64,000 bases of DNA from Allomyces macrogynus ATCC 38327. Taxonomy: Eukaryota; Blastocladiomycota; Blastocladiomycetes; Blastocladiales; Blastocladiaceae. Position 1 is the first letter of the stretch. Every line of letters begins with the position of its first letter. The notes beneath the pieces are model-generated. The model was given only the letters and a program-made list of their open reading frames with translations, ran no database searches and was not told the origin of the DNA. Position numbers and translations under genes: made by a program. Shown here one piece after another: positions 24,140 to 33,162 of this stretch. The stretch is taken from positions 1,748,960-1,812,959 of the forward strand of contig GG745330.1 of assembly GCA_000151295.1 (NCBI GenBank), given 5' to 3'.

Positions 24140-25850
24140 TCTCATCCACAGATTCAACGGGCCATTGCGCACCTTCAGCGCCTCTGCCGCGCGCACCGCA
24201 TCGTGGCCGGATGGCTGCAGCTGCTTGATGCACCCGCTGTGACTCGGACCGAATTTGTGCTTCTTTTCCAGGCCTACGGGTTGCATGTTTTCTAATACCG
24301 CGCCATCCAACACCAACTCGCGACGCTGATTGCGACGCCGTCGACCTTGCTCGACCACCTGTGGGGTTCGCGGCCGGTCGTGGCGACACGACACATCCAG
24401 GGGGCTCTGGAGTCGATTCTACCCGCGCCCGAGGCCAAAAATGTTTTGCTTGGTGTTGTCGAGTACGGAAGGGCCCCTCGTTCGGCCCGCGCCGCCGACT
24501 TTGCGGCATCTGCGGATGATCCCGACTATTCGCGGGCTCAGGCTGCTCGCGCCGTTAAGGCCGACAATTTTGCGGCGAGTCCAAGACCACGTGGCTGATT
24601 ACGTTGCGCAGACGTGTGCCGAGGTCGGGCTCGATGTGCACGCAATCGACGTTTGCCCCTTCACGGCGACCAAGTTTGCGGTGCCGCGACACGCGGGGAC
24701 CAACTGTTTCGGGACCAAGGAGGAGATGATCAATGCGCTTGAGCAACTCATCGTGGCCGTCATGCACGCCATGGTAGATGCGCGTGCGCCGGCGATCGTG
24801 GATATGGTCGAGGACTTGAGCGCATCTGAGGGCGCACGGTCGGTCTTGAAGGTTCGTTGACCTGCGTTCTTTCGACCCTGATCGGTTATCAATGACGTTC
24901 TTCCCCTGGCCATAGATTGCCTTTGAGGCCACCAAGCGCGTCGCCGACGTTGCCGCCATTGCGAATCGCGCCATGACGCAGCGATTTGCGCACCCTGGAC
25001 AATCCAGCACGGATCTCCTGTTCTATCTGTCCAACGCGACGCGGCTGTTCCAGTACCTCGACACATAGGGGGAGCTGTTTGCCGCGGCGACCCCCGATCT
25101 CACCGCCTACTTTCGCACGCGCCCCGACGCCATGCCGGCGATTCTCGAGTTTATTTTGTGCTCGGGTCGGGAATTTCTTTCGGAGACGCACGGCCGCAAG
25201 ACGCGCACGCACGACGAGATTACGTTCAACGATTCCATCAACTTGACCGGTGCCGATGAAGATGCGGCCATGCTGAGTACGTTGCGGGACTTGGCCAATT
25301 TTGGAGCAGGACTCGAGACTCATTCCAACCTCGTCTCGAATGAAGTTACGCGCGGTCTCCGCGCACCGCCCGATACGCTGAGTCTGGTCTTGAACGTCTA
25401 CAGCTCGAAAGGCGTGTTCATGAACGTCTACCGTGCGGGATTGGCCGACCGCATCTTCAAGGCCATTTCGGCGACGGATGCGGCGCTCGACGTCAAGGCC
25501 GAAACGGATGTAGTGAGCAAGCTGCGGGTCCGGTTCGGTGCCAAGGCGGTGGTCGCGTGCGACGACATGATTCGCGTCTTGGAGGCGAGCCAGGCACTCA
25601 ACGTTGCGTATGCCGGCGTGAGCTAGCCCGACGAGGTACGGAGTCGGTTTGGATGTCGAGCGGTATGCCTGTGGCTCGGGAAACTGATGCGGCCGTGTTT
25701 GTCAAGCCAACCATGATCGCACTCGTTATTTCGGACATGATGTGGCCTGAAGGCAAGAAGCAGGAGCATCAGTTCCACCCGGAGATTCAACGGTTTGCAT
25801 CGTTTCTACTTTTTCTTCCCGCGACAAGGTTGATCCGACGGACTAAGGGC
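24140..25850 (+). pseudogene. APC2: Broken anaphase-promoting complex subunit 2 (cullin-type APC2)
   Basis: Cullin-type sequence persists in pieces: helical IQRAIAHLQRLCRAH near 24155, APLRPTILRRVQDHVADYV near 24540, then after a still spliceable intron (24852-24915) FYLSNATRLFQYLD, DLTAYFRTRPDAMPAILEFI, and from about 25370 DTLSLVLNVYSSKGVFMNVY, GLADRIF, KLRVRFGAKAVV and DDMIRVLEASQALN. These match the order of the APC2 cullin-homology region. Breaks: in-frame TAA at 24293, TAG at 25066-25068, TAG at 25624, and at least two frame changes. A remnant KPTMIALVISDMMWP lies near 25710, and the C-terminal winged-helix end is missing. A working copy is expected elsewhere because APC/C is essential. 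Confidence 0.72.
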
Positions 25851-26173
25851 GAGTATGTCAAGGCCCCGCCACCGCCGTCGCCCTGAGCCGAGGAACTGGA
25901 AGGGGTGGTGCCCGGATTGTTGTCGCGAAAGGGTAGCGAAAGAGCATGCCGAAGTTGACTTGTAAAATTTGACATGGTAATCGATTGTCTCCACGGCGGA
26001 AATGAAGACAAGACGAAAACTTCCAAACTGGAATACTTGCAAGATCGTGGCCGCGAGCTTGCAAAACATCAGCGCTGGACAAGAACACGGGCAGCGGCAT
26101 GCAGAGCGATCAATCAATCCAAACCAAACACTATGCTTCGGAACACACGGACGCACAGGTCGCATGGGCCCCC
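25851..26173. other. Intergenic
   Basis: About 320 bases between the APC2 relic and the acidic-tail exon relic; no gene seen. Confidence 0.4.
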
Positions 26174-26485
26174 CTAGTACTCGTCGTCAGCCGCGTCCTT
26201 GCCGTACGAGTCCTCGACCGAGAAATCGCCGCCAAAGTAGTCATCGTCGGCTGCGTCCTCGTCGTACGCGTCCTCGAGCGAGAAATCGCAGCCGTAATAC
26301 TCGTCATCGGCCGCCGCATCCCCGTCGTACGAATCCTCGACCGAAAAATCGCCGCCGTAGGAGCTGTCCTCCCACATGTCGTCGCCGTCATAGGCCGCGT
26401 TCTCAGACACTGAGAAATCGCCACCATCGTACTCGTCGTCAAACTGCTCGTAATCATAGCCGTCCTGCCGCGGGGAGACTCAACG
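26174..26485 (-). pseudogene. Orphan acidic-tail exon of the YDT family
   Basis: The reverse strand encodes an acidic tail beginning DGYDYEQFDDEYDGGDFSVS. It continues with GDDMWED, GGDFSVEDSY and repeated DEDAADDD units to a TAG at 26174. A CCGCGGCAG acceptor-like sequence precedes it, so it looks like a family terminal exon. No domain exon or leader lies upstream on this strand; the next 280 bases are the promoter of the plus-strand gene at 26766. I call it a truncated relic; an unseen distant 5' exon would change that. Confidence 0.6.
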
Positions 26486-26623
26486 CACGTCAGTATGGTC
26501 ACAAGCTGCTCAGCGCAATCTCACGCTCACCACGCTCCGCACCCGCTCGGCCGCTGCCGGTGCGGACCGGCTTCATGCCGCCGCCCCCCTCCCGCTCCTG
26601 CTCGAGCGCACGATCCTACGTGT

Positions 26624-26629
26624 TATAAG
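26624..26629 (+). promoter_or_regulatory. TATA box of the six-exon YDT-like gene
   Basis: TATAAG about 137 bases before the ATG at 26766, at a distance like that of other members of the secreted family. Confidence 0.55.
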
Positions 26630-26765
26630 GCTGGCATCCCTGCTCGTCCTCCCCGCTTTCTACCAGCAACAAACGCGTTGACCCGCTGTCGCTGTTCTGA
26701 CGCACCTCGCGCTATCCACGACCAGTATCATTCCGACCCGACCGCACGCGCCGCGCTCCCGTACA

Positions 26766-28265
26766 ATGAAGCTTTCCAATGCGCTACTCCTCACGACGGC
26801 GACCGCGTCGCTCGCCATGGTGGCGCTGCCCGCCGACGCCGCCCAATCGATCTCGTTTGGCCCGCTTCGGTTCAAGGCTGGGCCGCTCCGTATGTGTCAA
26901 ATCGACGCCATGTCGTCGACCTGTTGCACATGCGCGCGACCATTGCCGACCACCGTTTCGACGCGATCGTGATCCGGCGCACGCAGACTGACACGACCTG
27001 GCGTGTCCTGTAGTCGCCGATGACAAGCGCTCGTACGGCCGGCCTCCTCCTCCCCCAGCCAAGCACCCAAAGTCCCCGATTGGCGCGCCGATCAAGTGGG
27101 CCGTCAGTCGGTGGATGCGGCCTCCCTCTTGATCGCGCTCGGCGCTTCGACCCACGACGATGGGAGGCAAGAACCAACTAACACGACGCGTGGAATTAGT
27201 CGCGACCGGCGACGCGCCGTCGGCCGTGGGCGCGCCCGCGAATACCGGGCACGCCGGGTCCGTCGTCGCCCACGAAACGTCAGCGGCGCCGCGGCCACGG
27301 CCGTCGTCGTCGTCGTCCGCGCCGGCGGAAACCGGAACCGCGAGCGTCGCAGCAACTCGCCGGGCCGCCGCCCCCCGCCGCCGTGGTTCCCGGCCCAGCG
27401 CCACACGCGCGGCCGCTGCCAATGCAAGCCGACGACCGTGGGCCCCGCGACTCAGGCACCGAGTATGTTATTGTTGTTGACCGTTTTCGGGAGATAGATG
27501 TGTGGCTTTTGCAGTGACTGATGTGGTCGGTGATTTCCGTAGCGGGTGGGAGCACCGCAGCAGCCTCGACCGCGCCAGGTCCGCGCCCGCGGCCGCCCAT
27601 TGTGCGCTTGCCTCCGCGGCAGAACCTCGCGCAAATCATGCAGGAGCGCTGGCAGTCCCGCCCGCGGACCTTGTCGTACGAGGAACGCATGGAGGAAATG
27701 CGGGCGCGGCAGAAGCGCGGTTCGTGATCGCGTTTGGCCTCCTCTCCGTCTCCATCTTCTTGCTGGCAGATACCCTGACGCACTTGTGTTCCGCTTGGTA
27801 GAGACTGCCGGTGCCGCGGACGGGATGGCGGCCGCGTCGACCACCCGCATGTTCCAGTACCCGTCCTCGCCCACCGTGGACTACAGGCAGTGGAAAATTG
27901 ATCTCGCGAACAAGAAGCAGAAAGAGATTGAAAAGGCCAAACGCCTCATGGGTTCGTCGTGCACTTGTCGTCCTGCCGCGGCCGCGCCACATGCTAACTC
28001 TCGTCTTTCCCCTAGAGTAGAGGCCGATTTCTCGACTGCGTTCCATTTCCCGACGTCTCACGAGGACGCGTCCACCAAGTTTTCGGTCTCCGACTCGGGC
28101 TACGACTACGAGCCGTTCGATGACGCGTACGACGAGGGCTTCTCGGTCTCTGGCGAGCCCGGGTCGGCCGACGAAGACGACGCGTGGGACGATGCGTACG
28201 ACGGCGGGGAAGCGTACTCGGCGGCCGACGAGGCCGGCACTGTCGACGAGGAAGATGATGATTAA
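26766..28265 (+). CDS. Secreted YDT-family member, divergent six-exon type
   Basis: Exons 26766-26889, 27014-27095, 27200-27462, 27543-27719, 27802-27951 and 28021-28265 give 346 residues with consistent GT/AG phases. Residues 1-25 are a signal peptide ending in ALPADA. Next: a Pro-rich segment (RPPPPPAKHP), an Arg-rich stretch, a charged helical part (IMQERW, YEERMEEMRARQKR, KKQKEIEKAKRLM), and a C-terminal acidic tail with SGYDYEPFDDAYDEGFSVS plus Asp/Glu repeats. The tail ties it to the neighbouring family, but the conserved middle domain is absent. The last acceptor is the second of two overlapping AGs, chosen to avoid an in-frame TAG. Function unknown; extracellular is inferred. Confidence 0.62.
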
Positions 28266-28439
28266 CGGCGCTTGTGAGGGGCACAATCGGATGCTGAGTC
28301 GGGTACGCGGTGCGGGTGAGCGCGAATGAAGTGCGACTGTGTTGCAGAGGTTGGCCACACATCTAACGTCCTATTTTTCAAGCTTGCTTCATGTATTGCA
28401 TCAATCTGTGCTTCTTGTGGTGCCAAACCGCCGTCAAAC

Positions 28440-28629
28440 CACCATCAATCTTCTCGCTAATCTGACGCGATCCGACCGCACGTGCCGCAATCGTGCACAA
28501 TGCACAATGAATATGTCTAGCACGCCGCTGCTCGCAAAAGCGAGCGTCGCGGTTGCCCTGGTGGCAGTGCCAGGTTACGCCCAGTCGCTGGCGTTTGGTG
28601 TAGTCAGAATCAAGGCCGGATCACATTGA
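28440..28629 (+). pseudogene. Duplicated leader exon relic
   Basis: From ATG 28507 the sequence encodes MNMSSTPLLAKASVAVALVA...YAQSLAFGVVRIKAG, then TGA. It parallels the leader exon at 26766 (LLTTATASLAMVALPADAAQSISFGPLRFKAG) and shares upstream sequence around CGACCGCACG. There is no splice donor and no following exon, so it is a solitary copy of exon 1 plus promoter. Confidence 0.7.
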
Positions 28630-28908
28630 TCCTACGCGTAGAGTCTCTCAAAAAGGGTGGAGAGCGTTCCTCCGCTCTTGGCATCCATTTGCACGTGTTA
28701 GTTCTGGGTGACAAAAACACATGCCTAATCACGTGGCTGCGGCAACTCCTTGGGTACAAGTGCACGACGAGATGCTTGATTCAGAAGAAATTCATTTCCA
28801 AATTTATCAGCTGTAAATCGATGCAAATATGTAACCGCCTCATCAACCCCGCCCAGTATCCTTGGCCAGCAAGTATCCACAAAACGCGGGCACGACCGAA
28901 GAGAATGA

Positions 28909-28995
28909 GCAAAAGAGGTCTGAGCGAGACATCAGCAAAGAGCAACGCTTGCTTGACACAATCCACTCCGACCTGGCACCACGCGCACGTGTGCT
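28909..28995 (-). repeat. 87-bp 3' flank shared with the copy at 58191-58277
   Basis: Directly after the stop codon of the copy at 28996, these 87 bases match 58191-58277 (reverse complement) by eye without a mismatch, then identity stops abruptly. This marks one end of a recombination tract. Confidence 0.85.
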
Positions 28996-30182
28996 CTAGT
29001 ACTCGTCGTCGGCCGCCGCGTCCTCGTCGTACGAGTCCTCAAGCGAGAAGCCCTCGTCGTCGTACATGTCCTCCCACATGTCGTCGCCGTCGTAGGCCGC
29101 ATCCTCGGACACCGAGAAGCCCTCGTCGTAGTTGTCCTCCCACATGTCGTCGCCCTCGTCGGCCGCGTCCTCGGACACCGAGAAGCCCTCGTCGTAGTTG
29201 TCCTCCCACATGTCGTCGTACGACTCGTCCCACGAATCGTCAAACGACGCGTAGTCGTAGCCCGACTCGGAGACGGAGAACTTGGCCTTGGCACCGGCGT
29301 GCGCCGTCTTCTTGGCGGGCAGCTTGTCGTGGAACTGCACCTTGAACCCCTTGAGCTGCAGAATCGAGTGGTCCATGCACTTGGTCGTCGACGCGTGGTC
29401 GTGCGCGGCCTGCAGCGTGATCGGCGCCGACGTGGCCGACAGCTTGGAGACGGGCACGCGCAGACGCAGCGTCTCGTACTTGCTCGACCCGTGCGACCCC
29501 TTGGGGAACCGCAGGCCGCCGAGGGGCTTGCCACCGTGGAAGACGGTGATGGCCGTGTCGGACTTGTGGCACGCCGGCGGCGGCGTCTTCATCCCGGGCT
29601 TGGTCTTGCGCTGCACGGGCTTCTTGGCCTGCGCCTTGATCTGCGCCACGAACGTCACGTACTTGGTCCCGGCCGGGATCGCAAGCGGCTTGGCCGTCTG
29701 GAAGCCGTACTTGTGGATCACACCGTGGCCCTTGGTCAAGCCCTTGCGCACGAGCCGCACCGAGCCGTCAGCGCCGTGCTGGATCGCGGCAGGGAAGGGC
29801 GGGTCGACAAACGGCACGAGTCCGGCAGGCGCCTTGCGCGCGCCAGGCGTCGCGGCCGTCGACATGACTAGTCGAGCGGAGAACGGGACGTTAACTTCCT
29901 GGTTCACCTCCCGATCACGTATCACCAAGAAGCGGAAAAAGAGAAGCACGTACGCGGCCCCGCCCCAGCGGCCGTCCACGATGTGGCCACGTGCTTTGCC
30001 ACGTTCTCACTTAAGTTGCGCGAGTTCTGGGCAACACGCTCGCTCAAGTTCTTGATCGCATCGGACAGCTTGAGGAACGACGGCACGTTCTTGCTGTACG
30101 TCTCGACTTGCTGCGCGTCGGCCGTGGCCGCAACGGCGAACACGGCGGTGGCCGTGGCGAGGATCAGGGACGGACACTTCAT
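28996..30182 (-). CDS. Secreted acidic-repeat protein, YDT copy 1
   Basis: Exons 29954-30182 and 28996-29867 (reverse strand) give 366 residues. Residues 1-23 are a signal peptide (MKCPSLILATATAV... ending TADA). A short helical leader (residues 24-76) ends at a phase-1 intron. Exon 2 opens MSTAATPGARK and encodes a domain with HGADGSVRLVRKGL, HKYGFQTAKPLAIPAGTKYV, AHDHAS, CMDHSILQLKGFKVQFHDK. From about residue 285 there are acidic repeats of DDMWEDNYDEGFSVSEDAA type. I do not recognise the family. Alternating hydrophobic strands suggest a beta-sandwich, and the tail is polyanionic; both are inferences. Unlike copies 2 and 3 it lacks the KPAPRK insertion. Confidence 0.85.
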
Positions 30183-31260
30183 GGTGGACAAGCAACGAGA
30201 GGAAGAGTGGGCTTCTGGCACGTCGCGTCGCGTCAGAAGTTGATCGGCAAGTGACGAGCAGCGGTCAGCGACAGCGCGTGCGCGCGCCGACTTTATAGCC
30301 AGCGCGAGAGGGGGCCGTGGGGCACGGGGCGAAGCCGAGGGGTATCGGTATGGCGAGCACTTGCGTGAGGATGGGATTTTGGCACTTCGTCTGGGATCGT
30401 GGCGGCGCGGTTCTAGTCTCCATTGTCTTTTGGCTGTTCCCACGTTCCGTCGTTCCCACATCGTCGTTCGCATGTTCCTGGTTCATGATCTTGAGGGAGG
30501 GAGTCGTGAGAGCGGCTGTAGTTGTGGGCCGTTGGTGGTGGAGGAGAATCGCTGAAGGGGTTTGCCGGCACACGCAAACGACGATGGGAACTAGAACGAC
30601 GCGGTCACGTGTATCTTGCAGAAGTTGATCAAACGCGATCAGTCGCGATCAGACGTGCCCCGAACACTTGCCGTGCCGGTCTGCCCGCTGCCTTGTCGAC
30701 CTTGGTCGCCCGCCCCAAGTTTTCCACCTGCAGTCTGGCGCCGCGGACTTGCGCGCGGTCCACCACACCACAGCGGCGTGCCGACCAGGGAACTAGTTCT
30801 CACCGCCAATGACAGCGGCTGATCTGGTCGCCTTTGAGCTCGTATGGGAGCACGTTTGGGATGGGAATGATCAGGTGGACAGGAGAGATCTCTTGAGTGC
30901 TCGACAAGATGGTTGGCGGTTTGTTGAATGGCACGTGTCCGATGTGGGGCAAGCGCTGCGACATTGCATGAGATGCCCCCGCGAGCATCTTTGATGTGGT
31001 GGTGAGTTGCCCTATTTTGTGCGCTATTCCAAGGGACGCGCGCATGGCCAGGCCAGTCGCAGCCTGCGATTTCGGAGTCAGCAATCCCGCGCGATTTCTC
31101 GCCCACCCACTCGACGGTGCTCACAATCGGGAGCTTCGGAGGAATTCTGCGCCGGTGGAACGTGTCGGGAACATCAGCAGAAGCAGTTTTGCCGCCTTGT
31201 GGGTCGAATGTGCCAAGAACCAAACGTGGAGCTCTTCATCAAAAAATAATAAAAAAGGCA
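30183..31260. other. Intergenic with promoter of YDT copy 1
   Basis: About 1.1 kb. Holds the copy 1 TATA box (next entry) and otherwise only short unsupported open frames. Confidence 0.4.
30291..30297 (-). promoter_or_regulatory. TATA box of YDT copy 1
   Basis: TATAAAG on the reverse strand, about 109 bases upstream of the ATG at 30182. Confidence 0.65.
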
Positions 31261-32519
31261 CTAGCTTCTGTATTGGATAAATGAATCATCATCCGACGCG
31301 CATTCGCACTGCACACCCCGCTTGAACCCTCGCCATGGGCGGCCACGGCCAGCGTGACCGTGCTGGCAGGCCAAGTAGCCCTCATCGTACTCTTCGTCAA
31401 GCTTCTCCTCAACGGCATCATCATCCACGGCGTACAGGCCGCCCAAGTTGGCTTCGCTCAAGTAGCCGAACAAGAGCAACCCCGCACCGTCTTCCCACCG
31501 GTCGTCGCCCTCGTCGGCGTCCTCATTGATCGAAAACTCAAGACCACGGCCAAACGCATCACCCTCGCCATCGAGAGCGTCGTAGTGGTACCCCGACCCG
31601 ACTGAGAACCCGGCGTTGTCGGCACCCATCGAATTGACGCGCAGCATATCACATGGCATCGGCCGATCCGAGAAGAACATGGCCGACACGTTCTCAACAT
31701 GCAGGAACGAGTTGTCGCAGCACATGCCCTCGCCGGACGCGTGGTCGGGCGTGACCTCGATCGTGAGCGGGCACTGGTCGTCGCGCGGCAGCGACATCAC
31801 GGGCACCACCACACGAATCTGGTCAAACGTGCCGCGCCGCGTCCCCGCGGACCCGTGCGCGTAGGTTTGCCGCGCAATCTCGCGCGGGCCGTGCATGAGC
31901 CGCACCACCTTGGTGAGCGGGCGGCAGAGCGGGTCGGTCGTCGTCATCGTCGACGGCGCGAGCGTGATCTGGCCCTTCTTCTTGGGCGGCGGGACCTGGG
32001 CGCGCGTGTGCACCTTCGCCTGGAACGTCACTTACCGCCGCGTCCATTGACCCTTCCTTCTTCCTCAACGCTCGCGGAGCTTCTAGAACCGGTCCCGACA
32101 CGCGCCCTGCATGTTCGCCGGCCGAGTCATGAAAGACCATCCGCTGCTCGAGCTCGAGCTCGGCACGCAGCGGGCTGCTGACCGGCAGCGAGTCGGCCCT
32201 GCGATCGAGGTTCTTGTACTTGGTCAGGGGCTTGCGGTCCTCGTCGTCGCTCTTGATCATCTGGCGGCGCTGACGCTTTTTTCCCCAGGTTCTGCCGACG
32301 GGTCTGTGCGAGGAAGCCCTCGCTGGACGTGGGTGGTGAGCTCGAGCCAGCGCTCGCGCCGTTCTTGGTCCACGGCGTTGCGCACGCTCGAGTCCGGCCG
32401 CCACGACGAACTCTTGTTGTTGCGGTCGTGACGTTCACTCTTGGCATCGGCACCCTTGACAGCGGCGAGCGACGCGACGGCGACAGGGACGAGCAGGGCA
32501 GATCACTTCACGTGGATCG
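31261..32519 (-). pseudogene. Decayed YDT-family relative
   Basis: The last open frame (to a stop near 31261) keeps domain landmarks: VTFQAKVHTRAQ, TPDHAS, CCDNSFLHVENVSAMFF, SGYHYDALD and an acidic end, each aligning with YDT exon 2. Upstream, a signal-peptide-like ALLVPVAVASLAAVKGADA near 32470 is preceded by GTGAAGTGA where ATGAAG would be expected, giving a lost start and an in-frame stop. A frame change near an A6 run at about 32280 separates it from YKNLDRRADSLPVSSPLRAE, the family's basic-leader motif. A TATA box remains (32639-32645). Sequencing errors at homopolymers could explain part of this, but not all three defects. Confidence 0.6.
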
Positions 32520-33162
32520 AGAAAGAACGTGGATCGGGGGCGTCGTGACCAGCAGGACGCGGCGATCGAGGGTAAGGCACGGGAGGGTGGCGTGTACTGA
32601 GGACTGCGCGAATCAAGAACGCGCGGAACTCGGCCGGGATTTATACGCGTGGGCCGCGCGACGGCGGGCGCAGCTGCCAGCACGCTCATCATCGATCGTG
32701 TTGCGTTCGTTCGGCCCGTGTGCTCACGTCGGTCTTGGTGCGCTTGTGCCCGCGATTCGGTCGTGCTTGACGGTCCGGCCTGGTGCTCTCGGTTCTTGCG
32801 CCGTGTCGGTCGCCGTGTTACTCGTGCATCATGTGCGTGTGTCCCCCAGCGGCTCGGTCATGGCGATCTGTCGCAAAACGCGTTGGATCGAGCAGTGCTC
32901 GTCGCTGCTGGTCATGATCGTCTTGGAAACGGCATTGTTCGCGTGTTACGTTGCTTGTAGCATGGAGTCGTGGGTTGGATCATGGAGGCGCTGGTCGATG
33001 GGTGATCAGGAACGATCAGGTTGAACACATCATGGCACACCAATCTTGCACTCAGCCCGCAATGCAAAAAACTCCCGAAACAATCATGTCCTGCCGTTTA
33101 CCATTCTCCACAATTTCCCGGCCTTGCACGAGTCTCTCGAGTGCCGCTCCCACGTTGTCCCT
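32520..33162. other. Intergenic
   Basis: About 640 bases. Carries TATAAAT (reverse strand, 32639-32645) for the decayed family member; nothing else recognised. Confidence 0.4.

Noticed and set aside
29000..29290. Short regular repeats considered as a CRISPR-like array
   Set aside because: Repeats are in frame, encode the acidic tail, and have no unique spacers; the genome is eukaryotic.
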